Part shown: in pieces, positions 25,001 through 35,225 of the stretch
How the letters are laid out: each line of letters begins with the position of its first letter
How positions within the stretch are numbered: position 1 is the first letter of the stretch
Assembly: GCA_023653785.1 (NCBI GenBank)
Contig: JAMKCH010072541.1
Coordinates: forward strand, 1-64,000
DNA length: 64,000 nucleotides
Origin: Ophioderma brevispina
Taxonomy: Eukaryota; Echinodermata; Ophiuroidea; Amphilepidida; Ophiodermatidae
Direction of reading: 5' to 3'
Notes under the pieces: model-generated
Told to the model about the DNA's origin: nothing
Databases searched by the model: none
What the model saw: the letters and a program-made list of their open reading frames with translations, nothing else
Position numbers and translations under genes: made by a program

Positions 25001-25660
25001 CCTTAAATTTTTGCTCTTTTAACAAGAACCATTTCGTCCCCCGGACTTCGTTTCTTCTCCGTTGGCTCCCACGATGCATACCCCCTCCCCCATTTATCAC
25101 CTCAAATTACCCCCTACCGACCCTCCTATATCCGTGCACCTCCCACCCACCCTACCTTCTGACTCACCGAGCGCCCATTCGCCTACTCTACTTCCCGTGC
25201 TAACCCCAATCTTCCCCCCCGTAATTTCTATACCAGTTGCCGCCACGGCCACCCCCCCATTAATGCCCGGCATAACCTCCGTCGCCACTCCCTACTTTCC
25301 CTATTCCCCTCCCTCCTTTCCCTTCGTAATCGCCCTCAGATAGACCCACTGCCTCCTTGCCTCCACGCCCATTCCTCCCCCATACTTACCTCTCCTCGCC
25401 TCCACATGCTCTACCTTTCCATTATTCCTGATCCCTTATCCCTTTATCTACACGATGCGACCACCTTCGCTTCTTTCTAACACGTTCTGTCCTTCTCCCG
25501 CGTCATTCAGTTTTTTTGCCCCTTATGCTAACTTGCAGTTCCCCTACACCCAGTGAGGCGTTATTCCCCGCCTCGCTTAGCCGGGATGATGGGGTCTTTC
25601 CTCGAGTGGGGGCCGCGCTCGGCTTTAGCGGGCTTCAGCCGCTGCTTCCCGACTAGGTAG
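22100..25660 (+). mobile_element. Strand-asymmetric pyrimidine-rich block, possibly a retroelement
   Basis: From about 22800 to 25550 the plus strand is dominated by C and T with very few G (words such as CCTCCCACC, CTCTCCCTCC). No unit repeats, so it is not a satellite. The left edge (22110-22150, GGGAGCGGGGAGAGAATGA) and right edge (25550-25660, rich in CGGGCTTCAGCCGCTGC-type palindromes) are GC-rich and of normal composition. The right edge resembles the structured 3' end of a non-LTR retrotransposon, an inference from appearance only. Many frames of 60-165 codons stay open because stop codons need G or A in particular places. They are proline/serine/threonine-rich and not credible proteins. 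I found no reverse transcriptase motif. Confidence 0.45.
22178..22768 (+). other. Longest open frame in the window, 196 codons from ATG, unrecognised
   Basis: The frame opens at MTVNNDKESGLVTFNIKSST and closes with NIPDKA before TAG. It sits at the left edge of the pyrimidine-rich block, in sequence that is still GC-balanced. It is proline- and threonine-rich, with no domain, signal peptide or membrane segment I can recognise. An 89-codon frame is open on the opposite strand (22483-22752), which is expected when composition suppresses stops. It could be part of an ORF of the surrounding mobile element or chance. I favour chance or relic. Confidence 0.25.
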
Positions 25661-25689
25661 CGAGCTGAAAAGTCAAATAGTGTGTGCTT

Positions 25690-28600
25690 TGATTTTTTGG
25701 ATCACACTTCAAGTATCATATTTAAGTCATCATGTTCATTGCTACAATGTGAAAAATGAAATTCGGAATAGGTCACCCTCTTTAGAAATTAAATAATAAC
25801 AAACACGGCATGTGGTTTTAGAATAAAATCTTTTTCAAATTCAACGTAATATGAACCATTTTGAGATTCGGAAATGGGAATCTTTAGATTGGAATAGACA
25901 ACCCTATTTCAGATACCAAACTTTTTTTAAGAATTCGGAAAAACGAATGCTAATAACAACGTGTCAGCCACAATGCGACCCATTGCGAGTTCCCGTTCTG
26001 ATCATAAAAGTTGGTCCCCTTGGTGAATTTGAATTTGTACTAAGATTAGGCAGGCATATATTTGCCAGGCTAATGGTTTTGAGATATTCCTTTTTTAGTA
26101 AAGTCTTCAAGTGTCCCATATTTATGAGACAAAAGATATCTCTTTGGTATTGAGGTTCTACTGTGTTATCTTATCACTGATAGAAATTAAGTGTTCAAGT
26201 GCCTGATCTGTGCGACTTCCGAACTGTGCTCACAATAAACATAGCGCATTAAAATCCATTCAAAACAAAACCTCTTCTTCATGTCTGGAAATTGATCAGG
26301 CATCACAACTTCAACATTACACTTTCTGCCTGCCTAAATAAACAATTGTTTGCTTCAAAATGTCTAGTTCAAATGGTTTTCATGTAAATGTTACTTATGT
26401 TTGAAGAGGAAAGAAGGATATTGAGAAAAGGTTGCATTTAAGTAACCGGGCAGAAAAGCACACCACGAAAATACTTTTGAGAAATAACGTTTTATGAGAG
26501 TTATTCTGGAGGAAAACGGATTTGTCCTCAGCATAGAAAGGGGTTTTAAATGGCCCATTGGTCTCGGTTATTGTTTTGAAATTGCATAGAGCCAGCCGCT
26601 GTCCAATCACGTCTCGTTGGCTTGCGGTTTTTCGTTTGACTAATGGGCGGAGCTGTTTTCTCCCGGGCTCTTTGGCATTTCGCCATCCGGTCGTCACATA
26701 GGCTATAGATACCTGCGTCGGGTAGGTCATGTTGGTTTCTTGGCAATAAAATTGTTTTTTACCACCATCGCTCCCCTTTGTTATAGAGGGTAGGAATGCC
26801 ACGCAGTTTTATATCTCTATTTCTAGCCACAAGGAGCTCATGGCTTTTATTTGGCATTTATTTTGGTTGCATTAATATGGCAATTGTTATTCTTACGGAT
26901 AATGGATGTGAGCCGGAGCCAGAAGTAGCTGACTTCAGGATCTGCAGATTATGCTCTAGATTATGTATAGATTCTCCAACTGTTGTGCTGGCAAATAACA
27001 AATATTAATGGATTTCTTTAATTTAGTTCAGGCAATCCTAGAGATTTAACTTCAGATTTTCTGGCACTCAGTCTCAGGTATTGTATTAATTCCCATTATT
27101 AATATTGCAATTTATATTAGATATTAGATGTCTGCGGAAAGCCTAGAGGTAACTGACTTCGAGGTCCAACAGTGATGTTTGTTAATATTCAAAACAATTG
27201 TTTTAGGAAGAGTTCTTGAGGTACGTTGACTTTAGGAGCCCTTTAATTTTTTTGATTCACAACTTTAATCCATTATTCTCATCTCCTAGACTGATGCGTG
27301 TGATTAAGCCGGGCTAAATGGTTATATTCTCCAAATACAGTACGTCCGCCTAATCCTTGCTAGGCAATGGTCTCTGTGATCGTATATTAGAAGTATTATT
27401 TTGACTTTACGTAATTACATTCATTTGGTGACAAATTTGCACGAGGGAAACTGTCTCATGCCGCGGGCATGCCAATCCTAAGAAGTTATTAATTTTACAT
27501 AGTGGCTTGTACATACTAAAAATATTGCATATGTGGCTTTACGGACATGCTGTGCTTTACCGAATTGGCACAATCTGTGGTAGGGAGTGTACATGTAATA
27601 GGGGAAGCTGTCTCTCCAAGTAACCCATGGTGTTGAAATGAAATGTTTTCAAAGCAGGCCATATTGAAAAATATTGTTTTGGAGGAGAACTGTTATTGAT
27701 GAATAAAGGACTATGTCTACGCACGATGATGATGCAATTGGCAAACCTTGTCTGGTCCCATTCTTTGTCCTGTGGACACATTTGCCCATGGTTGGTATTC
27801 TGAAAGGGAGTCTAACTTGACCTGGGTGAAACTGGGGTTAGTAATTACAGATTGGACCTTTTTCTTCAAATATATATAAAAAGTGTGTAACGGGTGAGAA
27901 GATTCCTCCAAGGATAGGGGCCGCTACGGCCAATCCATGAGGATTATTTTTCACCCTGTTACATTAACTTTGCACAGTCGTACTTTGTAAGGAAAACAAG
28001 GTCCACTCACATAGGACTAACCCTAAGTTTCACCCTAGTTCTCAAGTTAGACTCCCTTCAGAATACCAGCCTTCCTTTAATTGTTAACGGCGTGGAGTAC
28101 TATAACCTGCCAATAAACAGCCGATTGGTCGCATGGCACTCATGTGACTTTTTAGCATTGGCAACATGTGTGGCGCGGTTTGGACATGACAAAAAAATTA
28201 TGTTGTTGGTCAAAAACTTGGTGGTAGGGGTGTTTTTGGGTCAAAAAATCATGTGTTTGAGCCTAAAAACTTTAGAAAATCAAAGATTTCTTATTTCGTT
28301 AGCAAAACAAATTTTAGTCTGATGCAATATTTATCAATAGACTATTTAGTTTCTAGATTTCTGTGTTATACAATATATAAATGGTCTGGAATTTTAGCCC
28401 GAAGAAATCATTTTTTCTAAAAAAAAAACATCTTTTTTACCACATTCACCACAACAAGTATTAACTGAAACCCTTTATGCATGTATAAAACCTCTATCAA
28501 TAACAAAAAGGATACCCTGAAAACAAGACTTGTAAATGTTTTAATTTTGTTTTTGTTACGTTAATAACAAAATTAAAAAAAAAATAATTTCGCTTAATTT

Positions 28601-28866
28601 TGCAGCCCCAAATGCATTTTTGGCCTAGAAATGAGAAAAAATCATCCATGCCACCAAATATTTCACCACAACCACCATTTCTTAAATCTCATATAGGTAT
28701 TCTTCAAATAAAGGTGGTTGTTTTTGTGTGTACAAGAGTGGGGTACCTCATAAACTAGAGCACTGTCAAAAGCTCGGCCCACTCGTTAGGTAAAGATAGT
28801 GGTGTTGAGCTGAAGAGGAATAGCGCGTAACAAAATTTGGAAGCTGCATTTCAAATTGCGATAAGT
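25690..28866. repeat. 3-kb segmental duplication, copy 1
   Basis: The whole stretch is collinear with 35692-38745. Examples of shared words: TCATCATGTTCATTGCT, AAATGAAATTCGGAATAG, CTTCTTCATGTCTG, GGCCCATTGGTCTCGG, ACTGATGCGTGT, ACCCATGGTGTTGAAATGAA, GCCGATTGGTCGCAT, GCTGAAGAGGAATAG. The copies differ by substitutions and by very many one-base indels. A GC-richer patch at about 26585-26700 has CCAAT-type words and CCCGGGC. Minus-strand frames across it are not conserved in phase between the copies, which argues against coding. Confidence 0.9.
27790..28071. repeat. Long hairpin (fold-back element), copy 1
   Basis: The left arm begins GGTTGGTATTCTGAAAGGGA and the right arm ends with its inverse, TCCCTTCAGAATACCAGCC. 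The arms pair through GGGGTTAGT / ACTAACCC and GGACCTTTTT / AAACAAGGTCC. The centre is AGGATAGGGGCCGCTACGGCC. About 282 bp. Copy 2 (37724-37986) has better-matched arms. No coding content. Confidence 0.85.
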
Positions 28867-29364
28867 AATATGTGGACAAGCATTGTTCATATGCAAAAAT
28901 CATTTCAGATGAGAGTTAACACACATAAAATCACTGCAACCAAGCAAAAATCTGGGTTTTTAAAAGTTTTGAAGGCACTCTTTTCCAAACCTACCATTGT
29001 CTCTTTAATGCTTCTCTGCGCAGATTTGTGTTAAATATGCGAATAACCAAGGCAACTGAAGATGAACATTAACATTTTAAATCAAGACAATATCTCGTCT
29101 GCAGTAATATTGAATTTATGCATTTTCCGAATCCTTATTTGTCTGCTGATATAATCATTACTCCGTCAGCAATCTGTAATAAGGGGCTTAGCTGGTTTAT
29201 CAATATGAGAATCTGATTTCTATACACGTTATCATCAGGATTGATATTAAATGGATATTCACCAGATAGTGTTCTATTCATCAATTGTTTTCTGTCTTTT
29301 TTTAGGGAATAAACAGAAATGTTCCAGAAAAATCCAAATGCTCAAATGATGCATATTAGAACAC
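28867..29364. other. No recognisable feature
   Basis: AT-rich sequence beyond the right border of duplication copy 1. No gene or repeat is recognised. Confidence 0.4.
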
Positions 29365-29665
29365 TTAAAGGGGCATTTCATGATCCACAGCCTCATCCCC
29401 CGACTAACCTAAAAAAAGTTGAGATTCTTATATCATCTGAATTGTTGGCTTAAGTATAGCAGGTGTGCCTTATGCAAATTTGATCTACTCTGGAAGAAAT
29501 TAAATTTTTTGTATTTTCTGTCCATAAACAAACAGAAATTACAACAGAGTGGCATGGGGCACCATGATATAAACATTTTCTCATAACATCCAAACGCCTC
29601 AAAAAATCAACCAAAATTTTAGAATTAACCTTTTCTTGGGGATATCTAGTGAACATAAGGTGATA
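29365..29665. mobile_element. TTAA-type MITE, family 3, copy b (right end lost)
   Basis: TTAA at 29365-29368 followed by AGGGGCATTTCATGATCC. The interior matches the copies at 16961 and 63273 (CTAACCTAAAAAAAGTTGAGA, TATATCATCTGAATTGTTG, GATATCTAGTGAACA). The right terminal repeat is missing and similarity fades at about 29665. Confidence 0.75.
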
Positions 29666-29734
29666 GGATTAAAAAAAATGTACCTTTTATTTGCGTAAAA
29701 TGGCACTCCCTGAGCCTCAGACTTAACCCCCTGA

Positions 29735-29855
29735 CAAGTGGCGTAACCAGGTTTTTCTGAGTGGGGGGCACATATTTTCAGGGGGAAGCATATATTAAAG
29801 TGGGTTAGTGCAATATTTATAGGACTGTATGTTTCCCCCTCTGGTTATGCCACTG
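29735..29855. mobile_element. Short MITE with AGTGGCGTAACC ends
   Basis: AAGTGGCGTAACCAGG on the left is inverse to CTGGTTATGCCACTG on the right. About 120 bp, the shortest of three members of this end family (others at 6858 and 56437). Confidence 0.65.
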
Positions 29856-30043
29856 GCCCTGACTCACTGAGATTTTGGCATAATTAGAAAACCTTATATT
29901 TTTTATTTTCTTAAATCTCTGCTCCAAAATATTTTAGCCAACTTCTTTCCCACAATGATGCCAAGCTTAAACTGGGCTGTTTACAGTTAACACAAGTTAC
30001 AGTAATCTATAGGCTATTGTAATACATACAAGTGAAGTTCACA

Positions 30044-30386
30044 TTAAAGGTGCATGTTCCGATCTTCTTTGGGACCCCCCTGATTTACCCGGAAGTAGTA
30101 TCGATTTTGATATCAGATGAAAGGCCGTATTTTTCTCATTCTCGTCCTGAAATTTTAGCCCTCAAATCCATTTCATTCCCAAGATATAAACAAAAAACTG
30201 CCGTTTTAGTGGTTAACCATCAATATTAGCACAGTATTGAATAGGGCTTTGCAACATGCACTATTGCGTCTACCATCAAAACCGCAAGTTTGTTTCCCAC
30301 GGTACTTGATGGGTGTATGTGCAAGTGCCAGGCTCTCATATCAAGTAGAGAACACAATACACATAAATCAGAACAAGCACCTTTAA
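30044..30386 (-). mobile_element. TTAA-type MITE, family 2, copy a
   Basis: TTAA at 30044-30047 and 30383-30386. The ends AGGTGCATGTTCC and GAACAAGCACCT are inverted. Reading on the minus strand gives the same order of words as the plus-strand copies at 34769, 40521 and 52935 (CTACTTGATATGAGAGCCTGGC, GTGGGAAACAAACTTGCGG, ATTGATGGTTAACCA, CTTCCGGGTAAATCAGGGGG). About 343 bp, non-coding. Confidence 0.9.
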
Positions 30387-31255
30387 AATGGTATGACAGT
30401 TTGAAATAAAATCTTTGAATTAAGTATGTTGGCAATGTCTTTTCCTATGAAACAATATTTTTTTTATATAATTTCATACACAATGCTCTATATGGGCTGA
30501 AATTCTGCACATAAACTTCATCAAAACAAACTCACTTCAAGCTCCTTAGGTATTTGGGATGAAACTCTTTAATTCAAGCCCCCCAAAAATAAATGGCATG
30601 TTGAAATATCAAGGTGTGCCCTTAAAATCGTGGGCCTCTTTCACCAACTTCCATAATCAATCACAACTTTTCCTTAGGTCTTTACCTTTTAAAATAATTC
30701 CTTTTGGAATTCCAACTCAGAAGCCAACGACTTTTGCACAAAATTCTACCGAGAATCAATCACGTGCTTGGCTTTCGGAATCACCACACACAAGAAATTT
30801 AACCTGACTGGTCCCAGACACCTTTATTGCAACAGTACCACTGAAAATAATCCTGGAATTCTTAATCTGTTTGTGCCCTTTCCTTTGCAATCAACTATAA
30901 ACACACAGGGGGTGACATTCTAGCTTTATAGATCGTAAAAATGAGAGCAAAGAACTGTCTCATACTCTTCACGCATCTGCTTTAATTTGAAAAAAAGTTA
31001 CGACAAACAGTGGAGAACGGGGATATCATTCAAGGTTTGAGGTAAACAGTTTAAAGCAGATAATTGAAAAGGAAATATAAAAGTTTGATTAAATAGGTAC
31101 TTGGTACAAAATGTCGTATAGAGCGAGTTAAATAGATTCCTCTTTTCATACACTTGAATTAGGGATGATAAGGTAACTATTTCAGTATTCATTATTTAAC
31201 ATATTTAAATGAGGTGTATAACACTGTGTTGCTGATCATTCATGCATTTAGAATG
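30387..31255. other. No recognisable feature
   Basis: AT-rich. Short frames without motifs. No gene is called. Confidence 0.4.
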
Positions 31256-31480
31256 TAACCGTCGTGGTTGGTGAAGAGGGCCAAAGGTCACATGAGGTCA
31301 GCAAGGTCACATGAGGTCACCAAAATGTCACCCCACCCCATCCCCCTCCTTTCCACCAAGTTACATCATCGTAGCCCTTACGGAACTCACACGGCATGCA
31401 ATATATTAAGGGTTAACATTTTGACCACAGATACACAGACACACAGATACAAAGACATACGACCAGAGTAATCCCTATGT
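31256..31480. mobile_element. Fragment related to the GTCCCCGCCGA family, with AGGTCA repeats
   Basis: CCACCAAGTTACATCATCGTAGCCC followed by TACGGAACTC (about 31351-31387) matches copy B near 40050-40082. AAGGGTTAACATTTT and the ACACAGATAC/ACATACGACC run match its tail. The upstream part carries four AGGTCA words. A similar head (GTTTGTGAATGGGGCCAAAGGTCACA) recurs near 31711-31737, so the segment is a repeat, not a unique regulatory region. Confidence 0.55.
31285..31319 (+). promoter_or_regulatory. Four AGGTCA half-sites (DR4-DR3-DR4 spacing)
   Basis: AGGTCA occurs at 31285-31290, 31295-31300, 31304-31309 and 31314-31319, all in one orientation, separated by CATG, GCA and CATG. AGGTCA direct repeats with 3- and 4-base spacers are the classical targets of nuclear receptor heterodimers. 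Function here is inference, since the sites lie in a transposon-like repeat with no gene nearby. Confidence 0.35.
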
Positions 31481-31811
31481 GCCTTCTGCAATTCTTTCAG
31501 ATGACACCAAAAAAATGTGTATCTTTGAAATAAATGAATTATTTTCTTAAATAAAATTCCAGAAAAATGTTTAAATTGAAACACATGCCTAAAATGTTTA
31601 CAGAGTGTTAATATAAGCGTATAGGTTCTTAAATGGAGGTTACAAACAGGAATCCTAAGTGTTAAAAAATACATTGCGGTCCCGGACTGCGAGTGTCGTC
31701 TGCCGTCGCGGTTTGTGAATGGGGCCAAAGGTCACAGAGAAGGAAAGGGAAAGATGGAGGGAAGATGAATGTGTGTGATGTTTAGTGATACTGCCTACTC
31801 CCCCCCACCTC

Positions 31812-31910
31812 CTTCATTTAACTCCTCAAAAGGATTTGTCCTTCATTGAACTCCACAAACAAGTTAAAATTCACTCTTTTTAGAGTGAGTTTCACTCATT
31901 TTGCTTCAAA
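31812..31910. mobile_element. Fragment of the ACTCTTTTT/GAGTG family
   Basis: CATTTAACTCCTCAAAAGG, GTCCTTCATTGAACTCC and TTCACTCTTTTTAGAGTGAGTTTCACTC match the interior of the elements at 51502-52443. Confidence 0.6.
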
Positions 31911-32120
31911 AGTTTGTTATGATGGGTTGGGTGTTGATGTCGTACACACCAAGATGTAAAATGTATATATCACCTTTAAAATATTCAAAGATAAAATTGT
32001 GGTGTCAGATATTGGTGCACATGATATGACACCAGAGAGCAAATGCAATTACAGTACAAGCCAGTAGCCCCGGGATTACATCTCTCTATAATTAGGGATA
32101 CTTATATATATCTTCACTTA

Positions 32121-32560
32121 TTAAAGGTGCATTCTGCAATCTTAGCTCCTTTTTATTTATAGTCCAGTAGATATGGTTGAAAAAAGCTATTTTCTAAAAT
32201 TTATCTTTATTCTGATGCTGCATTTTGGTGCAATATGCGCATTTTGCGTATCACAGTGTTCCGTAGACCACTACACTGTAAAAAGTGTTTAGAAATGTGG
32301 TGCAAAGAAGTGTTTAGGTATTAAATATGTCAAATGTCTAAACACTTGGCAACAAATGCCTAAACACTAGGTGTCAAGTACCTAAACATGTTTAAAATTT
32401 AAACATGTTTGTGAAAAGGTGTTTAGATATTAAACATGATTAGACAAAGTGTTTAGAAACGTGGTGCAAATAAGTGTTTTAGAAACGTGGTGCAATATAA
32501 ATTCTAATCGCTGTTTTTACAGTGTATGTTGTAATTACAAATTGAGAAATTCTTACAGAG
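32121..32560 (+). mobile_element. TTAA-type repeat, family 9, split by a TA-flanked MITE
   Basis: Begins TTAA then AGGTGCATTCTGCAATC. The words GTAGATATGGTT, TTTATTCTGATG, GCATTTTG and CAGTGTTCC match 34742-35225. After GACCAC the match is cut by the element 32272-32526 and resumes with ATGTTGTAAT, against ATGTCGTAAT in the other copy. The right end is not defined. Confidence 0.6.
32272..32526. mobile_element. MITE with CACTGTAAAAA ends, TA target, copy 1
   Basis: TACACTGTAAAAA at the left is the inverse of TTTTTACAGTGTA at the right, with TA as the likely target duplication. The interior is built from the word GTGTTTAG in both orientations (GTGTTTAGAAA, CTAAACACTTGG, CCTAAACATG), at least eight times. 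About 255 bp. TA duplications fit Tc1/mariner-like or some other superfamilies, left open. Confidence 0.85.
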
Positions 32561-32702
32561 GAAATCAACATACATGTAAGATTAGACGCACATAATTATA
32601 CCTATACTCTTCTTGGGCATGACAATCTATGATGCATGCACTTATCTCTTGCATTAACTGAGCCTACATGCAATCTGGTCACTTTGTCAACAATGGTCTT
32701 TG

Positions 32703-33172
32703 TACTGTAAAAATAGTGTTCACAAATTCTGGACAATCTTGTGTTTAGATGGCTTGATGTTTAGCGCTGAAACACCAAAAAATGTGTTTAGATAGCTTAG
32801 AATTTAGTATATAAACATCTAAAGTGCCTAAACATAATCTCAATATGTTTAAATCCTACACAGCTGTTTGACCCCATGCAAATCATCTCTTTCATTTTTA
32901 GAGCAAATTTTTAGGTTATATCTCCTCTATGCTACCATTCTCTGTAGGAGACAGGTTGAAAACCTGAATTTTAAAAAAATCATATTGGCAGCAATGAAAT
33001 TTTGTAAAATTGACACTAGTTGTCAAAAGAGTGTGTCGCGTGATATTGTTTTTGTTTTGATTCTGGTTGTTTTCCATAATAAATGAACTTTCAGCAGCTG
33101 TGCCTAAACATAAAATGCCATCTCAATGATAGTTTTTGTCCTATAATTTCGTACTACTACTTTTACAGTGTA
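32703..33172. mobile_element. MITE with ACTGTAAAAA ends, copy 2, holding a nested element
   Basis: TACTGTAAAAATAGTG on the left and TTTTACAGTGTA on the right. The interior again contains GTGTTTAGAT and CCTAAACAT words. The centre (32860-33102) is a different element whose relatives occur elsewhere without this flank, so it inserted later. Confidence 0.7.
32860..33102 (+). mobile_element. CAGCTGT-ended element, copy a (nested)
   Basis: The left end reads CACAGCTGTTTGACCCCATGC and the right end CAGCAGCTGTG. Shared interior words with 50252-50634 and, reversed, 59471-59868: TTTTTAGAGCAA, GGTTATA, TAGTTGTCAAA, GTCGC, TTTTGTTTTG, CATAATAAAT. This copy is shorter than the other two, probably by internal deletion. 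Confidence 0.65.
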
Positions 33173-33402
33173 GATGTTTTGCAATATTTTCAAGGGTATA
33201 TAGGCTACAGTTTAATAAGGGGCACAAGAAGATTTTGTGAGGATAAAAATGTCCCTAAACACCTCTCAAGCATATTTCAGAACTTTATTAGCCAAACAAC
33301 TAGAAAAAGAAAACAAAATCTATGTTTTGAACTTGTCTGCTCTCCTAATTGGCCCTATAAAGAAGCATACTTAGATTTTGTTGAAGTGCACAATTTTTAC
33401 GA

Positions 33403-33720
33403 GGGCACATGTGGTCCAGTGGATATGACGGCCGACTCATGATCTTAAGGTTGTGAGTTTGAGCCCCGCTGCAGCCAATGTGTTATGTACTTGGGCAAGG
33501 CACTTTACCTCACTTACTTCATAAACTCAAGCGTTATTCAGGTAGTGTTATGGGAATATTACAATCTAAGTGCTGATAAGTTTGTGCGCTTGGCCAGCTG
33601 CCGGCCTAGGTGAAGCGAAATTATTGTGACAAATTCCTGATGGCAGCGTAATCAAATAGGCAACAGCGCTGTGATCTTTATGAAATAGCGCTATATAAAA
33701 GCTAAATCATCTATTTTATT
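33403..33720 (+). mobile_element. tRNA-derived SINE
   Basis: The head contains a pol III A-box-like GTGGTCCAGTGG (33411-33422), an anticodon-arm-like CCGACTCATGATCTTAAGG and a B-box-like GTTGTGAGTTTGAGCCCC (33450-33467), at the spacing of a tRNA. The anticodon-arm region resembles methionine-type tRNAs. The body follows directly with CTTGGGCAAGGCACTTTAC, a word common in invertebrate SINEs, and closes with AGCGCTATATAAAAGC. A functional tRNA gene is excluded because the acceptor stem does not pair and the body is contiguous. Confidence 0.8.
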
Positions 33721-33889
33721 ACATAAAGTGTATTTGTAAACGATTTACTTCAAGTGTGATTGGTAGGCATTATAATTATGAAGAAAAATAAACAAAATGG
33801 GACACATTTTTCCAGCAAAACTTATTTAGTACAGATAAAAATATCATGTAATATTTATATTTCAATTATATATTAATTCATGTCTATTG

Positions 33890-34727
33890 TTCAGAACCTG
33901 TTTAACGTCAGCAGCATATCGGAGCCATCGCAACAAAGAAAACTAAAATCGCAGCATGTCAATGAGAAGTTTTGATTATATGGATGGGGAAAATATTAAG
34001 ACTTTGTATAAGTCCCTGATACGACCACATCTAGAGTATGCCAACAGTGTCTGGTGCCCGTTCTTGAAGAAAGAAAGTATTGACAAACTGGAAAAAGGTT
34101 TAAACGAAGGGCTCCAAAAGTTGGTTCCAAGCTTGAAGGATCTACCGTACCCTACAGGTTACTGTGTGGGACCTGCCTCTACTCTGGCTTACAGACGATT
34201 GCGAGGAGATCTAATACAGGTGTTTAAGATAATTCACGGAATGCAAGATGTACAGTGCCAGAAGCTATTGATATGTCACCAAATGTAGAGGGATTACGAG
34301 GTCACCACTTCAAGTTAACAACAACGCAGTCAGGACTAGATTACGGCCCCAAATTGTTTTCACAAGTGTATGAATGTTTGGACAACAAAACTACCAGCTT
34401 CTGTCGTCCACTCCAAGACCACCAACATCTTCAAGTCGGGCATTGATGACTTCCTCTCCAAAAACATTGATAAATATAGTTATGCTGGAAGTCTTCCAGG
34501 AGCCAGATGATGTGGGAAGCAATAAACTTTGCTTTTAATTTTTGCAGTGCCATTTTCTTATTACTAACTTAATCCATTGCATTCAGTAATATTGCATCAA
34601 GTTTTTTGTGAGAATGTGGATGGGCGTTATAAGGCTAAAAATAGCCTTCAGCTTGCAGTAGTGCCCGAATCTACAGGTATACAGGATATAATAATGTGTG
34701 GACGAATTAATATGAATATGAATGAAA
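33890..34727 (+). pseudogene. CR1-like LINE, 3' fragment of reverse transcriptase with 3' tail
   Basis: The broken frame reads LYKSLIRPHLEYANSVWCPF (from about 34000), then a linker with paired LEKG and LQKLVPSLKDLPYP, then LAYRRLRGDLIQVFKIIHG. This is the conserved C-terminal part of CR1/L2-clade reverse transcriptases, after the catalytic core. A change of frame near 34255 leads to LRGHHFKLTT, and another near 34430 to SGIDDFLSKNIDKYSYAGSL and a stop at about 34508. The 3' region has a small stem (GGCTAAAAATAGCC) and ends in AATATGAATATGAATG, as CR1-type tails do. The 5' part, with the catalytic residues and endonuclease, is absent, so it is a dead 5'-truncated copy. Confidence 0.85.
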
Positions 34728-34741
34728 AATGTCCCCATTCT

Positions 34742-35225
34742 CTTTAAATTGTAGTTCAGTAGATATGGTTAATAAATGGTGCTTGTTCGATTTATGTTTG
34801 GTTTCTCTACTTGATTTGAGAGCCTGCTACTTGCACATGAGACCCATCAAGTACTTTGGGAAACAAACTTGCAGTTTTGATTGCGTAAGAAAGATAGAAG
34901 AAACATAATGCACCTTTGCAAAGCTCTATTCAATACTGTGCTAATATTGATGGTTAACCATTAAAACGGCAATTTTTGTTTATATCTTGGGAATGAAATG
35001 GATTTGAGGGCTCACATTTCAGGACAATGAGAAAAATGCTGCCTTTCATCTGATACTAAAATCGATACTACTTCCGGAAAAATCGGGTGGGGGTCCCATA
35101 GACAATCGGAAAACACACCTTTAAAATAAAACTTCTTTCCAAAATTTCAGTTTATTCTGATGGTGCATTTTGATGTAATGAGCAAATGTTGGTATTGCAG
35201 TGTTCCAGTCACAGACCACAATGTC
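34742..35225 (+). mobile_element. TTAA-type repeat, family 9, split by a family 2 MITE
   Basis: CTTTAAATTGTAGTTCAGTAGATATGGTT before, and TTTCAGTTTATTCTGATGGTGCATTTTG after, are collinear with 32150-32270. The intervening 34769-35124 is a complete family 2 MITE, so that element inserted into an existing family 9 copy. Confidence 0.65.
34769..35124 (+). mobile_element. TTAA-type MITE, family 2, copy b
   Basis: TTAA at 34769-34772 and 35121-35124. The left end is degraded (TAAATGGTGCTTGTTCG); the right end is CACACCT. The interior words GAGAGCCTG, GGGAAACAAACTTGCAG, ATTGATGGTTAACCATTAAA and CTTCCGGAAAAATCGGG match the other copies. Confidence 0.85.

Noticed and set aside
26395..26802. Minus-strand 135-codon frame, with a partner at 36411-36650 in the other duplication copy
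   Set aside because: The two copies keep short similar peptide runs but reading phase is broken by indels at different places. That is expected of duplicated non-coding DNA. A first-exon origin cannot be wholly excluded.
33403..33475. A functional tRNA gene
   Set aside because: The acceptor stem does not close and the sequence continues into a SINE body.
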